NCBI GenBank assembly: GCA_947464955.1
Contig: CANHZI010000010.1
Location: forward strand, 1-46,825
DNA: 46,825 nt
Source: Oxalobacteraceae bacterium
GTDB lineage: Bacteria; Pseudomonadota; Gammaproteobacteria; Burkholderiales; Burkholderiaceae_D
Reading direction: 5' to 3'
Below the pieces are notes generated by a model. The model saw only the letters and a list, made by a program, of their open reading frames with translations, was not told the DNA's origin and did no database searches. How positions within the stretch are numbered: position 1 is the first letter of the stretch; each line of letters begins with the position of its first letter. Positions 1-8,496 of the stretch are shown here, in pieces. The position numbers and the translations under genes were made by a program.

Positions 1-489
1 CAGCAAAGAATGCAAGCACAAATTGCCAGCCTTAGAGCCCTTAAAAGCAAAGGCCGTGTGAGCTTGGAGTTGGACGCCAACAAACCGGAACTGCCCAGCT
101 TGCCCTTAGAAGATGGCGACACCATTTTGATACCTACCTTGCCAGCCTTTGTGGCTGCTGCGGGCAGTGTGAACAACGACAACGTGTTTATTTTCCGCCA
201 AGGCAAAACAGTGGCCGATGTGCTACAAGCAGCTGGTTTGAACGAAGACTCTGAACCCAATCAAGCGTTTGTGTTGCGTGCAGATGGTTCCATTTTTAGC
301 AGAAGAACGGTTGGTTGGTTAAGCCGCTTTGAAGGCGCTAAGCTGATGCCTGGTGATACGGTGGTGGTACCTACTAAAGTTGACCGCGAGAGTGGTTACA
401 ACTTTCTCATGCGCGGCTTAAGAGACTGGACACAGATTTTCAGTAACTTGGGAATTGGTGCTGCGGCCATCAGGACACTGAGGAATTGA
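1..489 (+). CDS. Polysaccharide export protein (Wza-type), C-terminal part
   Basis: The reading frame is open from the left edge, so the gene starts outside the window; about 162 residues are visible. Two SLBB-like (beta-grasp) stretches can be seen: the end of one near residues 30-48 (DGDTILIP) and a full one with VNNDNVFIF, TVADVLQAAGL, FVLRADGS and LMPGDTVVVP. In Wza-family outer-membrane export proteins SLBB domains form periplasmic rings of the export channel. The stop lies 1 nt before the start of the Wzz-type gene, the usual pairing in capsule/EPS operons. No lipobox can be assessed because the N-terminus is missing. The family assignment is good; which polysaccharide it exports is inferred from context. 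Confidence 0.8.
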   Translation, partial: QQRMQAQIASLRALKSKGRVSLELDANKPELPSLPLEDGDTILIPTLPAFVAAAGSVNNDNVFIFRQGKTVADVLQAAGLNEDSEPNQAFVLRADGSIFSRRTVGWLSRFEGAKLMPGDTVVVPTKVDRESGYNFLMRGLRDWTQIFSNLGIGAAAIRTLRN

Positions 490-490
490 T

Positions 491-1699
491 ATGTCTCAAA
501 CAGTGAATGACAATCAAAGCGCTGAAAGAAATTTGCCCATGGGCATGCAAGAGGCAGATGATGAAATTAGTCTGCTTGATTTACTGCAGACCATTGTTGA
601 CAACTTGAGGTTGCTGGTGCTTGGGCCTTTGGCTGTGGGTTTGATTGCTTTGGGATACAGCTTTTCGATCCCTCCAACTTACACGGCCAAGATGAAGTTC
701 TTGCCGCCTCAGCAGCAGCAAAGTGCTGCGGCCAGTATGTTGGCCAGTCTGGGTAGCTTGGGTGGTTTGGCTGGTGTTGCTGGTGGTATCAAAAACCCTG
801 CTGATCAGTTCATTTCATACATGAAGAGTGTCACGATTCAAGACGCCCTCATTGAGCGTTTTAAACTGCTAGAACGGTATGGAGCCAAAACCAAAACAGA
901 CGCTCGCCTTGCTTTGACCGGTAGCGTTAGGGCAGCTTCTGGCAAGGATGGCTTAATTTCTGTAGAGGTGGACGATAAAGACCCGAAGTTTGCAGCCGAC
1001 CTGGCTAACGCCCACGTTGAAGAATTGGGTAAGCTTTTGGGCAAGTTGGCCACTACAGAAGCCCAACAGAGACGCCTCTTTTTTGAAAATCAACTTACAC
1101 TTGCCAGAGATAAACTCATTCAATCTGAAATAGAACTTAAAGCTACTGGTGTATCTGGCAGTGTTTTAAAGTCAAACCCGTCCTCTGCAGTAGCTGCTGT
1201 AGCTGGCCTACAAGCAGGCGTTACAGCCCAAGAAGTAAAGCTCGGGGCCATGCGTGGCTACCTTGCAGAAACTGCCCCCGAGTTCAAACAAGCCTTGAAC
1301 GAACTTGCCAATCTCAAAGTCCAATTGGCCAAGCAAGAAAAAAACACGCCAGCTAATGGCAATTTGTCAGCCCAAGGAGACTACGTTAGTAAATACCGCG
1401 AATTCAAATACAATGAAGCCTTGTTCGAGCTTTTTGCAAAACAATTTGAAATTGCTAAAGTAGACGAGTCTCGCGAGGGCGCAGTTATTCAAATACTAGA
1501 TGCAGCCCAACCACCTGAGAGAAAATCAAAACCCAAAAAAGCATTGATTGCCGTCATTGCAACTTTGGTTGCAGGTTTTGCGTTGCTTCTTTTTGTATTT
1601 ATCAGGCAAGCGCTTAAAAATGCCGGCAAAGACCCAGAGTCTGCAGATAAGCTTAACTCCCTTAAAGCCTCATGGCAAAAGGCGATTGGCAAAGCTTAA
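491..1699 (+). CDS. Wzz / GNVR-type chain-length determinant protein
   Basis: A 402-residue inner-membrane protein with the polysaccharide co-polymerase layout. A cytoplasmic N-terminus carries an ISLLDLL motif (about residues 26-32), followed by TM1 (about 38-58). The long periplasmic part begins with a Pro-containing YTAKMKFLPP stretch and a Gly/Ala-rich loop, then runs as predicted coiled-coil alpha-helices. A QPPERKSKPKK motif precedes TM2 (about 351-372), and a short basic cytoplasmic tail follows. There is no C-terminal tyrosine kinase domain, so it is Wzz/Wzc-N-like and not a full Wzc. It probably sets polymer length together with the Wzy-like protein at 31340. It starts 1 nt after the export gene stop, so the two are likely translationally coupled. 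Confidence 0.85.
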   Translation: MSQTVNDNQSAERNLPMGMQEADDEISLLDLLQTIVDNLRLLVLGPLAVGLIALGYSFSIPPTYTAKMKFLPPQQQQSAAASMLASLGSLGGLAGVAGGIKNPADQFISYMKSVTIQDALIERFKLLERYGAKTKTDARLALTGSVRAASGKDGLISVEVDDKDPKFAADLANAHVEELGKLLGKLATTEAQQRRLFFENQLTLARDKLIQSEIELKATGVSGSVLKSNPSSAVAAVAGLQAGVTAQEVKLGAMRGYLAETAPEFKQALNELANLKVQLAKQEKNTPANGNLSAQGDYVSKYREFKYNEALFELFAKQFEIAKVDESREGAVIQILDAAQPPERKSKPKKALIAVIATLVAGFALLLFVFIRQALKNAGKDPESADKLNSLKASWQKAIGKA

Positions 1700-1831
1700 A
1701 AGCTTTCTAAACTTTAGTTTTAACCTGACATTATTCATATCGTGTCATTTGTACAAGCATTACAAGCCATTTTTTCTTCGCCCGTTATAGAAACGTGGGT
1801 GTCCGAATTTTTATGTAAACGGAGTTAAGGT

Positions 1832-2047
1832 TCATTGATGAGGGACCCAGTCCTCAAACTCAATACTAAACCGACTCAGCGCAGCCTTCCAGTCCCTAAT
1901 CGGCATGTTCCATTTCTGGCTAATATTTCTCAGTGCCAACTAGAACAATTTGCTCAGCGCCTCATCGCTTGGAAACGATCCACGTTTCTTTGTAATATTG
2001 CGCTGACTCATGTTCAGGGCCGCCAGCCGCGACGGAATCGCGGTGGC
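1832..2047 (-). pseudogene. IS256-family transposase C-terminal remnant
   Basis: Read on the - strand, this stretch gives the typical end of Mutator/IS256 transposases: ALNMSQRNITKKRGSFPSDE, then ALSKLF, an in-frame TAG where a Tyr is usual, LALRNISQKWNMPIRDWKAA and a short tail ending at a TGA (1832-1834). Only about 70 codons survive and the TAG (near 1950) breaks the frame. The catalytic DDE part is absent. It is a dead relic at the junction between wzz and the rest of the cluster. The family call rests on memory of the conserved C-terminal block. Confidence 0.7.
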
Positions 2048-2129
2048 TGAGCAAATGCGCTTTGACCTTGCGCAAGTGCTACTCGATAATGGACTCAATG
2101 GTGCGCGACAACTCACCCTCTCTATGAAT

Positions 2130-2417
2130 TTACAAGCGCCTGAAAGGGCTAAGGCGATCCATGTCCAGGTGCTTGAACGCCATGTTCACCATGGCATTAA
2201 GCATGTTGATGTGCAGCCTCACACTGTTAGCGTGCAGCCCACGGGCTAGTTGGCTATCCCTGAACTCGGTGATGTGCAAATGGCGCAACTCATCCAAGGG
2301 GATATCGCCAAACTGGTCCACAAACAGCGCGTAAGCCTGCTGCGCCACGGCACTTGAACATGAGACGGTGTGCGGAAGGATTCTACCGTATTTAAACGTA
2401 TACGCGTCCGAAAACAA
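2130..2417 (-). pseudogene. Tyrosine recombinase (phage integrase) N-terminal fragment
   Basis: A 95-codon - strand frame resembles the SAM-like core-binding domain of tyrosine integrases: a YALFVDQFGDIPLDEL helix, HITEFRDSQLARGLHANSV and RLHINMLNAMVNMAFKHLD. This helix-loop-helix pattern normally precedes the catalytic RHRY domain. No catalytic domain follows, because the next - strand sequence is the IS256 relic. Upstream - strand DNA (2420-2560) has short integrase-like pieces in other frames (for example ARVELLIRPKGKVRLQGIGF), suggesting frameshifts. It is therefore a degraded integrase and not a functional gene. What it mobilised is unknown. Confidence 0.55.
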
Positions 2418-2910
2418 GGGCGTGGTCTGCCCTGCTGCTGCCTGAAGTAACGGGCAACCAGCTACGATAAAAAGTCCTCATCGAAACCAATGCCTTGAAG
2501 ACGGACTTTCCCCTTGGGACGGATCAGTAATTCAACGCGGGCGGCTGCGGCTACAAGCTCTGATATTCGTGGACAGTGTGGCGGTTTAAAGCACTAATTT
2601 GGTGCCAGCTGCAGGGCAGGGCAACCGCAGCCTCAATGTCCCGAAGGTCTGGAAGCTCTCCGTCCATCGTGCAAGTTGTCAATGGCATTCAAGACAAATC
2701 GGCCACCCAAAAAGATTCTACAATCGATAAATTGTTTTGTTCAAACTTCGAACGTACGGCTGAAATGCGGTACAATTCAACTTCTGACAAAGGCCGCTAC
2801 TTATAAGCTTAGCCGACTCCCAAACTGCATTGCCGATCGTGATACGGCACAGCGGTAGTCTGCCCAAAGTAAATTTTCGATCCCTTTAGTACGACTTTAG
2901 ATCTACCCCC
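2418..2910. other. Non-coding / decayed stretch before the regulator
   Basis: No intact gene is supported here. The left part holds the frameshifted integrase debris noted above. The rest (about 2570-2910) gives only short frames without recognisable families. The regulator promoter must lie in the last 100-150 bases, but no convincing -35/-10 pair was found. Confidence 0.5.
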
Positions 2911-3261
2911 GTGACAAGCCGTCAAGCCAATATCTTAGAAGACACCCATTTTCGGATCATGCGCATCTTGCAAGAAAATCCAGACCTGACCCAATGCGAA
3001 CTGGCTGAGAAACTGGGCATGAGAGTGGGTGGCCTGAACTACTGCCTCAACGTCCTCAGCGACAAGGGCCTGGTGAAGATGCAAAACTTCTCTAACAGCA
3101 TAAACAAGTTCAAGTTTATGTATTTGCTGACCCCGAAGGGAATCTCGGAAAGGATCACTTTGACCAGTAAGTTTCTTGAGCGAAAGCAGGTCGAGTACGA
3201 GGCGCTTAAGGTTGAGATCGAGTCCCAGAAAGCGCAGTCTGATATTTTACAAACTGCCTAA
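2911..3261 (+). CDS. EPS-associated MarR-like transcriptional regulator
   Basis: A 116-residue winged helix-turn-helix protein. About residues 10-70 form the DNA-binding domain (FRIMRILQENPDLTQCELAE, then a recognition helix around VGGLNYCLNVL and the wing KGLVKMQNF). A charged coiled-coil tail rich in Glu/Lys (about 85-110) probably mediates dimerisation. Small MarR-like regulators of this shape are typically found beside exopolysaccharide clusters in betaproteobacteria and are known as the EPS-associated MarR family. The start is GTG at 2911. It precedes the ABC flippase operon by about 340 bases that hold a candidate promoter and dyads, so local regulation is likely but unproven. Confidence 0.8.
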   Translation: MTSRQANILEDTHFRIMRILQENPDLTQCELAEKLGMRVGGLNYCLNVLSDKGLVKMQNFSNSINKFKFMYLLTPKGISERITLTSKFLERKQVEYEALKVEIESQKAQSDILQTA

Positions 3262-3337
3262 CGTTTTGTGGCAATACATCGGTGAGGTCATCAAGATGGA
3301 AAGGCTCGATATTGGGCTTTAGTGAGACTGTTTTACT

Positions 3338-3355
3338 TGTAAACAATTATTTACA
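3338..3355. repeat. Inverted repeat TGTAAA-N6-TTTACA
   Basis: A perfect 6-bp inverted repeat with a 6-nt AT spacer lies in the regulator-flippase intergenic region, about 57 bp upstream of the candidate -35 box. It has operator-like geometry and no T-run, so it is not a terminator. The binding protein is unknown; the adjacent MarR-like protein is one candidate. Confidence 0.35.
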
Positions 3356-3403
3356 TGAAACTCACTTGTGTTTTTCAGGGTTACATTCGTCCCAGAGCAT
3401 GAA

Positions 3404-3439
3404 GTCTGGTTTTGTCTAGTAGACTAGGCAGACCATAAT
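3404..3439 (+). promoter_or_regulatory. Candidate promoter overlapped by nested dyad operator
   Basis: TTGTCT at 3412-3417 and CATAAT at 3434-3439, 16 bp apart, match sigma-70 -35 and -10 hexamers at 4/6 and 5/6. A nested dyad covers the -35 and spacer: outer arms GTCTG (3404-3408) and CAGAC (3429-3433), inner arms GTCTA (3414-3418) and TAGAC (3420-3424) around a central G. This is the layout expected for a repressible promoter driving the operon that begins at 3600, about 150 nt downstream. Function is inferred. Confidence 0.45.
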
Positions 3440-3599
3440 TTCAAATATGCCATGTGAACACTCATGCATCAACTAACTTTGCAACAGGGCTTATGCAGAC
3501 CATCCCTAAGTCAAGCTGAATTCGACGTGGTTTCAACAGCGACTTCATGTAACACAAAACTTGTCTCTCAAAATTTTGATTGTCATTTGAATAGAACTA

Positions 3600-5372
3600 A
3601 TGAATGGTATCCCCAAAAAGCCGCTGTTGCGCTTGTGGCATCACATCAGTCCAAGGCGCCGTAGCCAGTTTGTAGTGGTTTTGGCTCTGATGGTCGCGGC
3701 CTCCTTCGCCGAGATCATCAGCATAGGTGCTGTTTTGCCATTCCTTGCAGTGCTGACTGCACCGGAACACCTGTACCAACAACCCGCAGCAGAGCCCATA
3801 ATCCGCTACTTGGGTGTTACATCACCCGAACAACTGCTACTGCCTTTCACCATAGCTTTTGGTGTGGCCGCCATGATTGCAGGCGCAATGCGTATTCTGC
3901 TTTCATGGGCCAGTATTCGTCTTTCATATGGAACAGGGGCTGACCTGAGTCTTAGCATTTACAAGAGAACCTTGTATCAGCCTTATTTGGTTCACCTTTC
4001 CCGTAACAGCAGTGAAGTCATCACCGGCATTCTTACCAAAGTGAATGGTGTGATTAACAATAATATCAATCCGCTGCTTACGCTGATTAGTTCATCGTTG
4101 ATGTTTGTTGCGATATTGATTGCACTGATTTCTATCGAACCGCTAATAACCATTTATGCATTTATCGGTTTTGGTTTGGTGTATCTGATAATCAGTGCAT
4201 TGACCAAGAAGAAGAAAATCCTAAATGGTCAGCTTATAGCCAATGGGTCGACACAAGTCGTCAAATCATTGCAGGAGGGGCTTGGTGGAATTCGCGATGT
4301 TCTGATTGACGGTAGCCAAGCAACATACTGTGACTCCTATCATATCCTAGATGGTCGCTTGCGGCGCGCGGTGGGAGATAACCAGTTCGTCGCGCAAAGC
4401 CCCAGATTCGTCGTGGAGGCGTTGGGCATGACTCTGATTGCTGGCTTGGCCTATGCGCTTGCTCAGCAAACAGATGGCGTTGCCAAAGCGATTCCGGTGC
4501 TCGGCGCTTTGGCTATAGGCGCACAACGTCTTTTGCCCTTAATGCAGCAATCTTACTCAGCATGGTCATTGATGCAAGGAGGCCACGCTTCATTTTTGGA
4601 TACCCTCGCCTTACTTGAGCAACCGCTGCCTGATTACGCCGACCAACCCCGACAAGCGCCAATTACCTTCTGCAAAGACATTCGACTAAATAGAGTTTCA
4701 TTTCGCTACAAACCAGAGACGACCTGGATTTTGAAAGAACTGAATCTTGTTATTCCCAAAGGTAGTAGGGTTGGGTTTATAGGTGCCACCGGTAGTGGTA
4801 AAAGTACACTGCTAGACATCATAATGTCGCTCCTGTTTCCCAGTGAGGGCACCTTGGAAATTGATTCTCAGCCAATAAATGAGGAGAACCGTCATGCATG
4901 GCAGGCGCATATCGCGCACGTTCCCCAAACTATATTTCTAACAGACAACTCTATAGAGCAAAATATTGCCTTCGGGGTTCCTGTCGATCGGATAAATCAT
5001 GATAGGGTGCGAATAGCAGCGAAGCAGGCCCAGATAGCTGAACTCATAGAGGGGTGGCAAGACGGCTATTCGACCGCTGTAGGGGAGAGGGGCATTCGTT
5101 TATCGGGTGGTCAACGTCAACGGATTGGAATTGCCCGCGCACTCTACAAAGAAGCTGACGTTATTGTTTTTGATGAAGCGACAAGTGCCCTTGATAGCGA
5201 TACAGAGCAATCAGTTATGCAGGCCATTGAAGGTCTTAGTGAGAATCTCACCGTATTGATCATCGCTCATCGACTCTCGACACTAAAAAACTGTACACAA
5301 ATCATTGAACTTGGTGAAGGCGGTATTCGTCGCATTGGCACTTACCAGGATATTGTGACCTTGGTGGCATGA
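3600..5372 (+). CDS. ABC transporter, fused permease-ATPase (PglK-like lipid-linked glycan flippase)
   Basis: A 590-residue half-transporter. The N-terminal membrane domain (about residues 20-330) has several hydrophobic segments (for example 25-50, 83-103, 160-200). The C-terminal ATPase domain (about 355-590) has Walker A GATGSGKST (near 395), signature LSGGQRQRIGIARAL (near 501), Walker B DVIVFDEATSALD (near 520) and the H-loop IIAHRLS. All nucleotide-binding motifs are intact. PglK of Campylobacter, a flippase for undecaprenyl-PP-linked oligosaccharide, has the same order, and the locus also holds PglA-, PglC-, PglD-, PglE- and PglF-like genes. No separate Wzx flippase was recognised in the window, so this protein is the best candidate. 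It is the first gene after the putative regulated promoter. Confidence 0.8.
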   Translation: MNGIPKKPLLRLWHHISPRRRSQFVVVLALMVAASFAEIISIGAVLPFLAVLTAPEHLYQQPAAEPIIRYLGVTSPEQLLLPFTIAFGVAAMIAGAMRILLSWASIRLSYGTGADLSLSIYKRTLYQPYLVHLSRNSSEVITGILTKVNGVINNNINPLLTLISSSLMFVAILIALISIEPLITIYAFIGFGLVYLIISALTKKKKILNGQLIANGSTQVVKSLQEGLGGIRDVLIDGSQATYCDSYHILDGRLRRAVGDNQFVAQSPRFVVEALGMTLIAGLAYALAQQTDGVAKAIPVLGALAIGAQRLLPLMQQSYSAWSLMQGGHASFLDTLALLEQPLPDYADQPRQAPITFCKDIRLNRVSFRYKPETTWILKELNLVIPKGSRVGFIGATGSGKSTLLDIIMSLLFPSEGTLEIDSQPINEENRHAWQAHIAHVPQTIFLTDNSIEQNIAFGVPVDRINHDRVRIAAKQAQIAELIEGWQDGYSTAVGERGIRLSGGQRQRIGIARALYKEADVIVFDEATSALDSDTEQSVMQAIEGLSENLTVLIIAHRLSTLKNCTQIIELGEGGIRRIGTYQDIVTLVA

Positions 5373-5406
5373 ACACCACCGAATTTTTATAGAGATGTAA
5401 ATAGAC

Positions 5407-6405
5407 ATGCTTCAGAACTCCTCGATTCTCATCACCGGCGGTACCGGTTCGTTCGGCAATACCTTTGTGCCAATGACGTTGGCCAAATACAACCCCAAAC
5501 GCCTGGTGATCTACTCGCGTGATGAGATGAAACAATGGGAAATGGCGCAAAAATTTGCCGGTGACAGCAGGGTGGTTTTTATCATTGGGGATGTTCGCGA
5601 CAAGGATCGTCTAACTCGTGCCCTTGACGGCATCGATTACGTTGTACATGCCGCAGCGACCAAGATTGTGCCGACCGCTGAGTACAACCCCTTCGAGTGC
5701 GTAAAAACCAACATAATCGGAGCGATGAACTTGATCGATGCCTGTATTGACCGCGGCATCAATCGTGTGGTTGCCCTATCAACAGACAAAGCAAGCAACC
5801 CTATTAACTTGTACGGTGCTACTAAGCTGGCGTCTGACAAGCTTTTTGTTGCTGGTAACGCCTACGCTGGCACGCATGATACGCGATTTGCTGTTGTACG
5901 TTATGGGAACGTTATGTGCTCAAGAGGGTCGGTGATCCCCTTCTTTATGTCGCATGCTAACACAGGGGCCCTACCCATAACAGATCCGCGTATGACACGT
6001 TTTATGATCACACTCGAGCAGGGCGTTGAGCTCGTTTGGCATGCATTTGATGACATGAGTGGTGGTGAAATTTACGTCAAGAAAATACCATCCATGTCTA
6101 TCCTTGATATTGCTAATGCGGTTGCACCTAATGCGGAAAAGAAGATAATTGGTATTCGTCCTGGCGAAAAAATTCACGAGCAAATGATTGGCTTGGAAGA
6201 TGCACCCAACACCTTTGCCTATGCTGATCACTATAAGATCCTGCCAGTGATCCACAATTGGTCCACCGACCCAAGCCGAATAAAAGACGGTATCAAAGTT
6301 TCCGAAGATTTCACTTATACATCTGACAACAACAGTGAGTGGATGCATATTGAGGAATTGCGAGTGTGGATAGATGTAAATCAAAGCAAGGTTGGTAAGA
6401 TCTAA
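5407..6405 (+). CDS. pseB: UDP-N-acetylglucosamine 4,6-dehydratase (inverting), PseB
   Basis: A 332-residue extended SDR. The NAD-binding motif TGGTGSFG is near residue 10. The active-site block STDKASNPINLYGATK (about 125-140) gives the Asp-Lys pair and the YxxxK couple. Later come RYGNVMCSRGSVIPFF and IRPGEKIHEQMIG, typical of PseB/FlaA1. It would convert UDP-GlcNAc into the 4-keto-6-deoxy-L-arabino sugar, the first step to pseudaminic acid. Length matches the family. The ATG at 5407 is followed immediately by the Rossmann strand. The next gene starts 8 nt after the stop. The presence of pseC, pseG and pseI downstream supports the specific call over FnlA. Confidence 0.9.
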   Translation: MLQNSSILITGGTGSFGNTFVPMTLAKYNPKRLVIYSRDEMKQWEMAQKFAGDSRVVFIIGDVRDKDRLTRALDGIDYVVHAAATKIVPTAEYNPFECVKTNIIGAMNLIDACIDRGINRVVALSTDKASNPINLYGATKLASDKLFVAGNAYAGTHDTRFAVVRYGNVMCSRGSVIPFFMSHANTGALPITDPRMTRFMITLEQGVELVWHAFDDMSGGEIYVKKIPSMSILDIANAVAPNAEKKIIGIRPGEKIHEQMIGLEDAPNTFAYADHYKILPVIHNWSTDPSRIKDGIKVSEDFTYTSDNNSEWMHIEELRVWIDVNQSKVGKI

Positions 6406-6412
6406 ATAAAAT

Positions 6413-7327
6413 ATGAATCAAAGAATTCTGATCACAGGCGGATCGGGGTTATTAGCGCTTAACTGGGCCCACGCAGTTAAAAATCGGTGCCATGTAACTT
6501 TGGGGCTTCACAAGCGCCAAGTGGTATTCCCTGAGGCTCAGATCCATCAAATTGACCTCGAATCTATTGGTGCGCTTGTCCGATCGATCGAAGAAGTCTT
6601 ACCTCAACAAGTAATTCACATGGCTGGTCTGACAAGCGTTGACCGATGCGAATTAGAGCCTCAACTCGCGCACCATATTAATGTCACCCTTGCAGCTAAC
6701 GTCGCAAAAGCTTGCGCGATCACGGGAGTAGGGTTAGTTCACATATCAACAGATCATCTGTTTTCTGGACAAGACTCATTGGTAGATGAAAATCAACCGA
6801 TTTCACCAATAAATGTCTACGGACAAACAAAAGCAGAAGCGGAGTATCAAGTTCTTGACGCTAACCCCGACGCACTAGTTATTAGAACCAACTTTTATGG
6901 ATGGGGAACAAGCTATCGTAAGTCTTTTAGCGATGTCGTTATTAACGCACTTAGGATTGGATCTAACCTGACATTATTTCAAGATGTCTACTACACGCCC
7001 ATATTAGTGGAAACACTCGCTTTGGCGGTTCATGATTTGATTGGTCTTAAGGCAAATGGAATTTTTAACGTTGTAGGCGATGAGCGAATTTCAAAAAAAG
7101 ACTTTGGCCTCAAGGTTGCTGAGGAATTCGGACTTGAATTTAGTAGCGTTAAAACAGGGCTTTTCGCAGCTCAAACAAAATTGATTCAACGCCCTCTAGA
7201 CATGAGTCTTTCAAATCATAAAGCCTGTAATTTACTTGGACGTCGACTTGGCAAAACTAAAGAGCATCTTTTTAAATTGCATGAGCAAGAAATCAATGGA
7301 CTTAAAAAACAAGTGAGCATGCTTTGA
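6413..7327 (+). CDS. RmlD-like NAD(P)-dependent sugar reductase
   Basis: A 304-residue SDR of the dTDP-4-dehydrorhamnose reductase (RmlD) type. It has ILITGGSGLLA at the N-terminus, where the last Gly of the usual GxxGxxG is Ala, then VIHMAGLTSVDRCE, HISTDHLFSG, the catalytic YGQTK (about residues 135-139) and VIRTNFYGW. RmlD-type enzymes reduce 4-keto sugars. Placed between pseB and pseC, it could reduce the PseB product and divert it to another amino sugar, or act later on the nonulosonate. The substrate cannot be read from sequence. The pseC start overlaps its stop. Confidence 0.7.
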   Translation: MNQRILITGGSGLLALNWAHAVKNRCHVTLGLHKRQVVFPEAQIHQIDLESIGALVRSIEEVLPQQVIHMAGLTSVDRCELEPQLAHHINVTLAANVAKACAITGVGLVHISTDHLFSGQDSLVDENQPISPINVYGQTKAEAEYQVLDANPDALVIRTNFYGWGTSYRKSFSDVVINALRIGSNLTLFQDVYYTPILVETLALAVHDLIGLKANGIFNVVGDERISKKDFGLKVAEEFGLEFSSVKTGLFAAQTKLIQRPLDMSLSNHKACNLLGRRLGKTKEHLFKLHEQEINGLKKQVSML

Positions 7328-8496
7328 TACCATACGGAAAACAACAAATCGATGAAAATGATATTCAGTCAGTTATTGATTGTCTGAGCAGTAGTTTTCT
7401 GACCCAGGGCCCATTGATTCCCCAATTTGAGCAATCCGTTGCTGAATATGTTGGTGCTCGCTTTGCTGTCGCTGTTTCAAGTGGAACTGCAGCACTACAT
7501 ATTGCAGCACTAGCTGCAGGTTTAAAGCCTGGCGATGCACTACTTACGTCTCCTATTACTTTTGTAGCGACCTCCAATGCAGCGTTGTACGCTGGAGGAT
7601 TGCCCCTATTTGCAGATGTCGACCCAGGGACAATTAATATCTCTCCAACTGCAGTTGAAAATATGCTGGAAATTAATCCTCGAATCAAGATTATCAGTCC
7701 TGTGCATTTTTCTGGTTTACCTTGTGACATGCATACCATTAAAAAATTAGCAGATGCAGCTGGAGCTGTTATTGTTGAAGATGCTGCCCATGCACTAGGT
7801 TCGCGATACGATGACGGATCTGCTGTTGGAAACTGTAAGTATTCTTTAATGACCGTTTTTTCCTTTCATCCTGTGAAGTCCATCACCACGGGGGAGGGAG
7901 GATTAATTACAACCAACGATGAGGCTATCTATCGTAGTTTACTTCGTTTGCGTAGCCACGGGATTAATAAGGAAGCAGACACTTTTCAGGTACCCGAAAA
8001 TGCATTGACAAAAGGAGTGTCTAATCCTTGGTATTACGAGATGCAGGATTTAGGCTTTCATTACCGTATAACAGACATCCAGTGTGCGTTGGGTTTGTCG
8101 CAACTCAAAAAGTTAGATTCTTATTTATCTAGGCGGCTGGAGCTTGTCAAGCGTTACGATTTGGCATTTGCGGACTCAGAGCTAATCAAGCCTGCCCAGG
8201 CTGCGGGTCGCAATCAAAGTGCCCACCACCTATATCCAGTACGCGTAAATTTTGAAGCAGCTGGTCTAACGCGTGCGATGTTTATGGGCGAGCTTCGCCG
8301 CCAAGGTGTGATCACTCAGGTTCATTACATACCAGTCACCATGCAGCCGTTTTACCAACGACTGGGCTTTCTCACTGATGACTATCCGCATGCCAAATCT
8401 TATTACGCTCAGGCGCTTAGCTTGCCGCTGTATGTCGATCTGACCGATGCACAACAAGACTCTGTTATTGCTCTAGTGCTGGAGTTGCTCGGTTGA
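7324..8496 (+). CDS. pseC: PLP-dependent UDP-4-keto-6-deoxy sugar aminotransferase, PseC
   Basis: A 390-residue DegT/DnrJ/EryC1 aminotransferase. The N-terminus IPYGKQQIDENDI is characteristic of PseC. Other landmarks are SSGTAALH, SPITFVATSNAALYAGG, VEDAAHALGS and the PLP lysine block FSFHPVKSITTGEGG. The C-terminus has GVITQVHYIPV and a PHAKSYYAQALSLPLY stretch. It would add the C4 amino group to the PseB product, giving the 4-amino-altrosamine. The likely start is TTG at 7324, whose last two bases are shared with the TGA stop of the preceding gene (TTGA). No ATG in the first codons preserves the conserved N-terminus, which supports this unusual start. Confidence 0.88.
   Translation: MIPYGKQQIDENDIQSVIDCLSSSFLTQGPLIPQFEQSVAEYVGARFAVAVSSGTAALHIAALAAGLKPGDALLTSPITFVATSNAALYAGGLPLFADVDPGTINISPTAVENMLEINPRIKIISPVHFSGLPCDMHTIKKLADAAGAVIVEDAAHALGSRYDDGSAVGNCKYSLMTVFSFHPVKSITTGEGGLITTNDEAIYRSLLRLRSHGINKEADTFQVPENALTKGVSNPWYYEMQDLGFHYRITDIQCALGLSQLKKLDSYLSRRLELVKRYDLAFADSELIKPAQAAGRNQSAHHLYPVRVNFEAAGLTRAMFMGELRRQGVITQVHYIPVTMQPFYQRLGFLTDDYPHAKSYYAQALSLPLYVDLTDAQQDSVIALVLELLG

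Noticed and set aside
1548-1790. 80-codon + strand frame at the end of wzz
   Set aside because: An alternate frame of wzz running into the intergenic region, without motif.
3338-3433. Intrinsic terminator after the regulator gene
   Set aside because: The palindromes lack GC-rich stems and a T-run.
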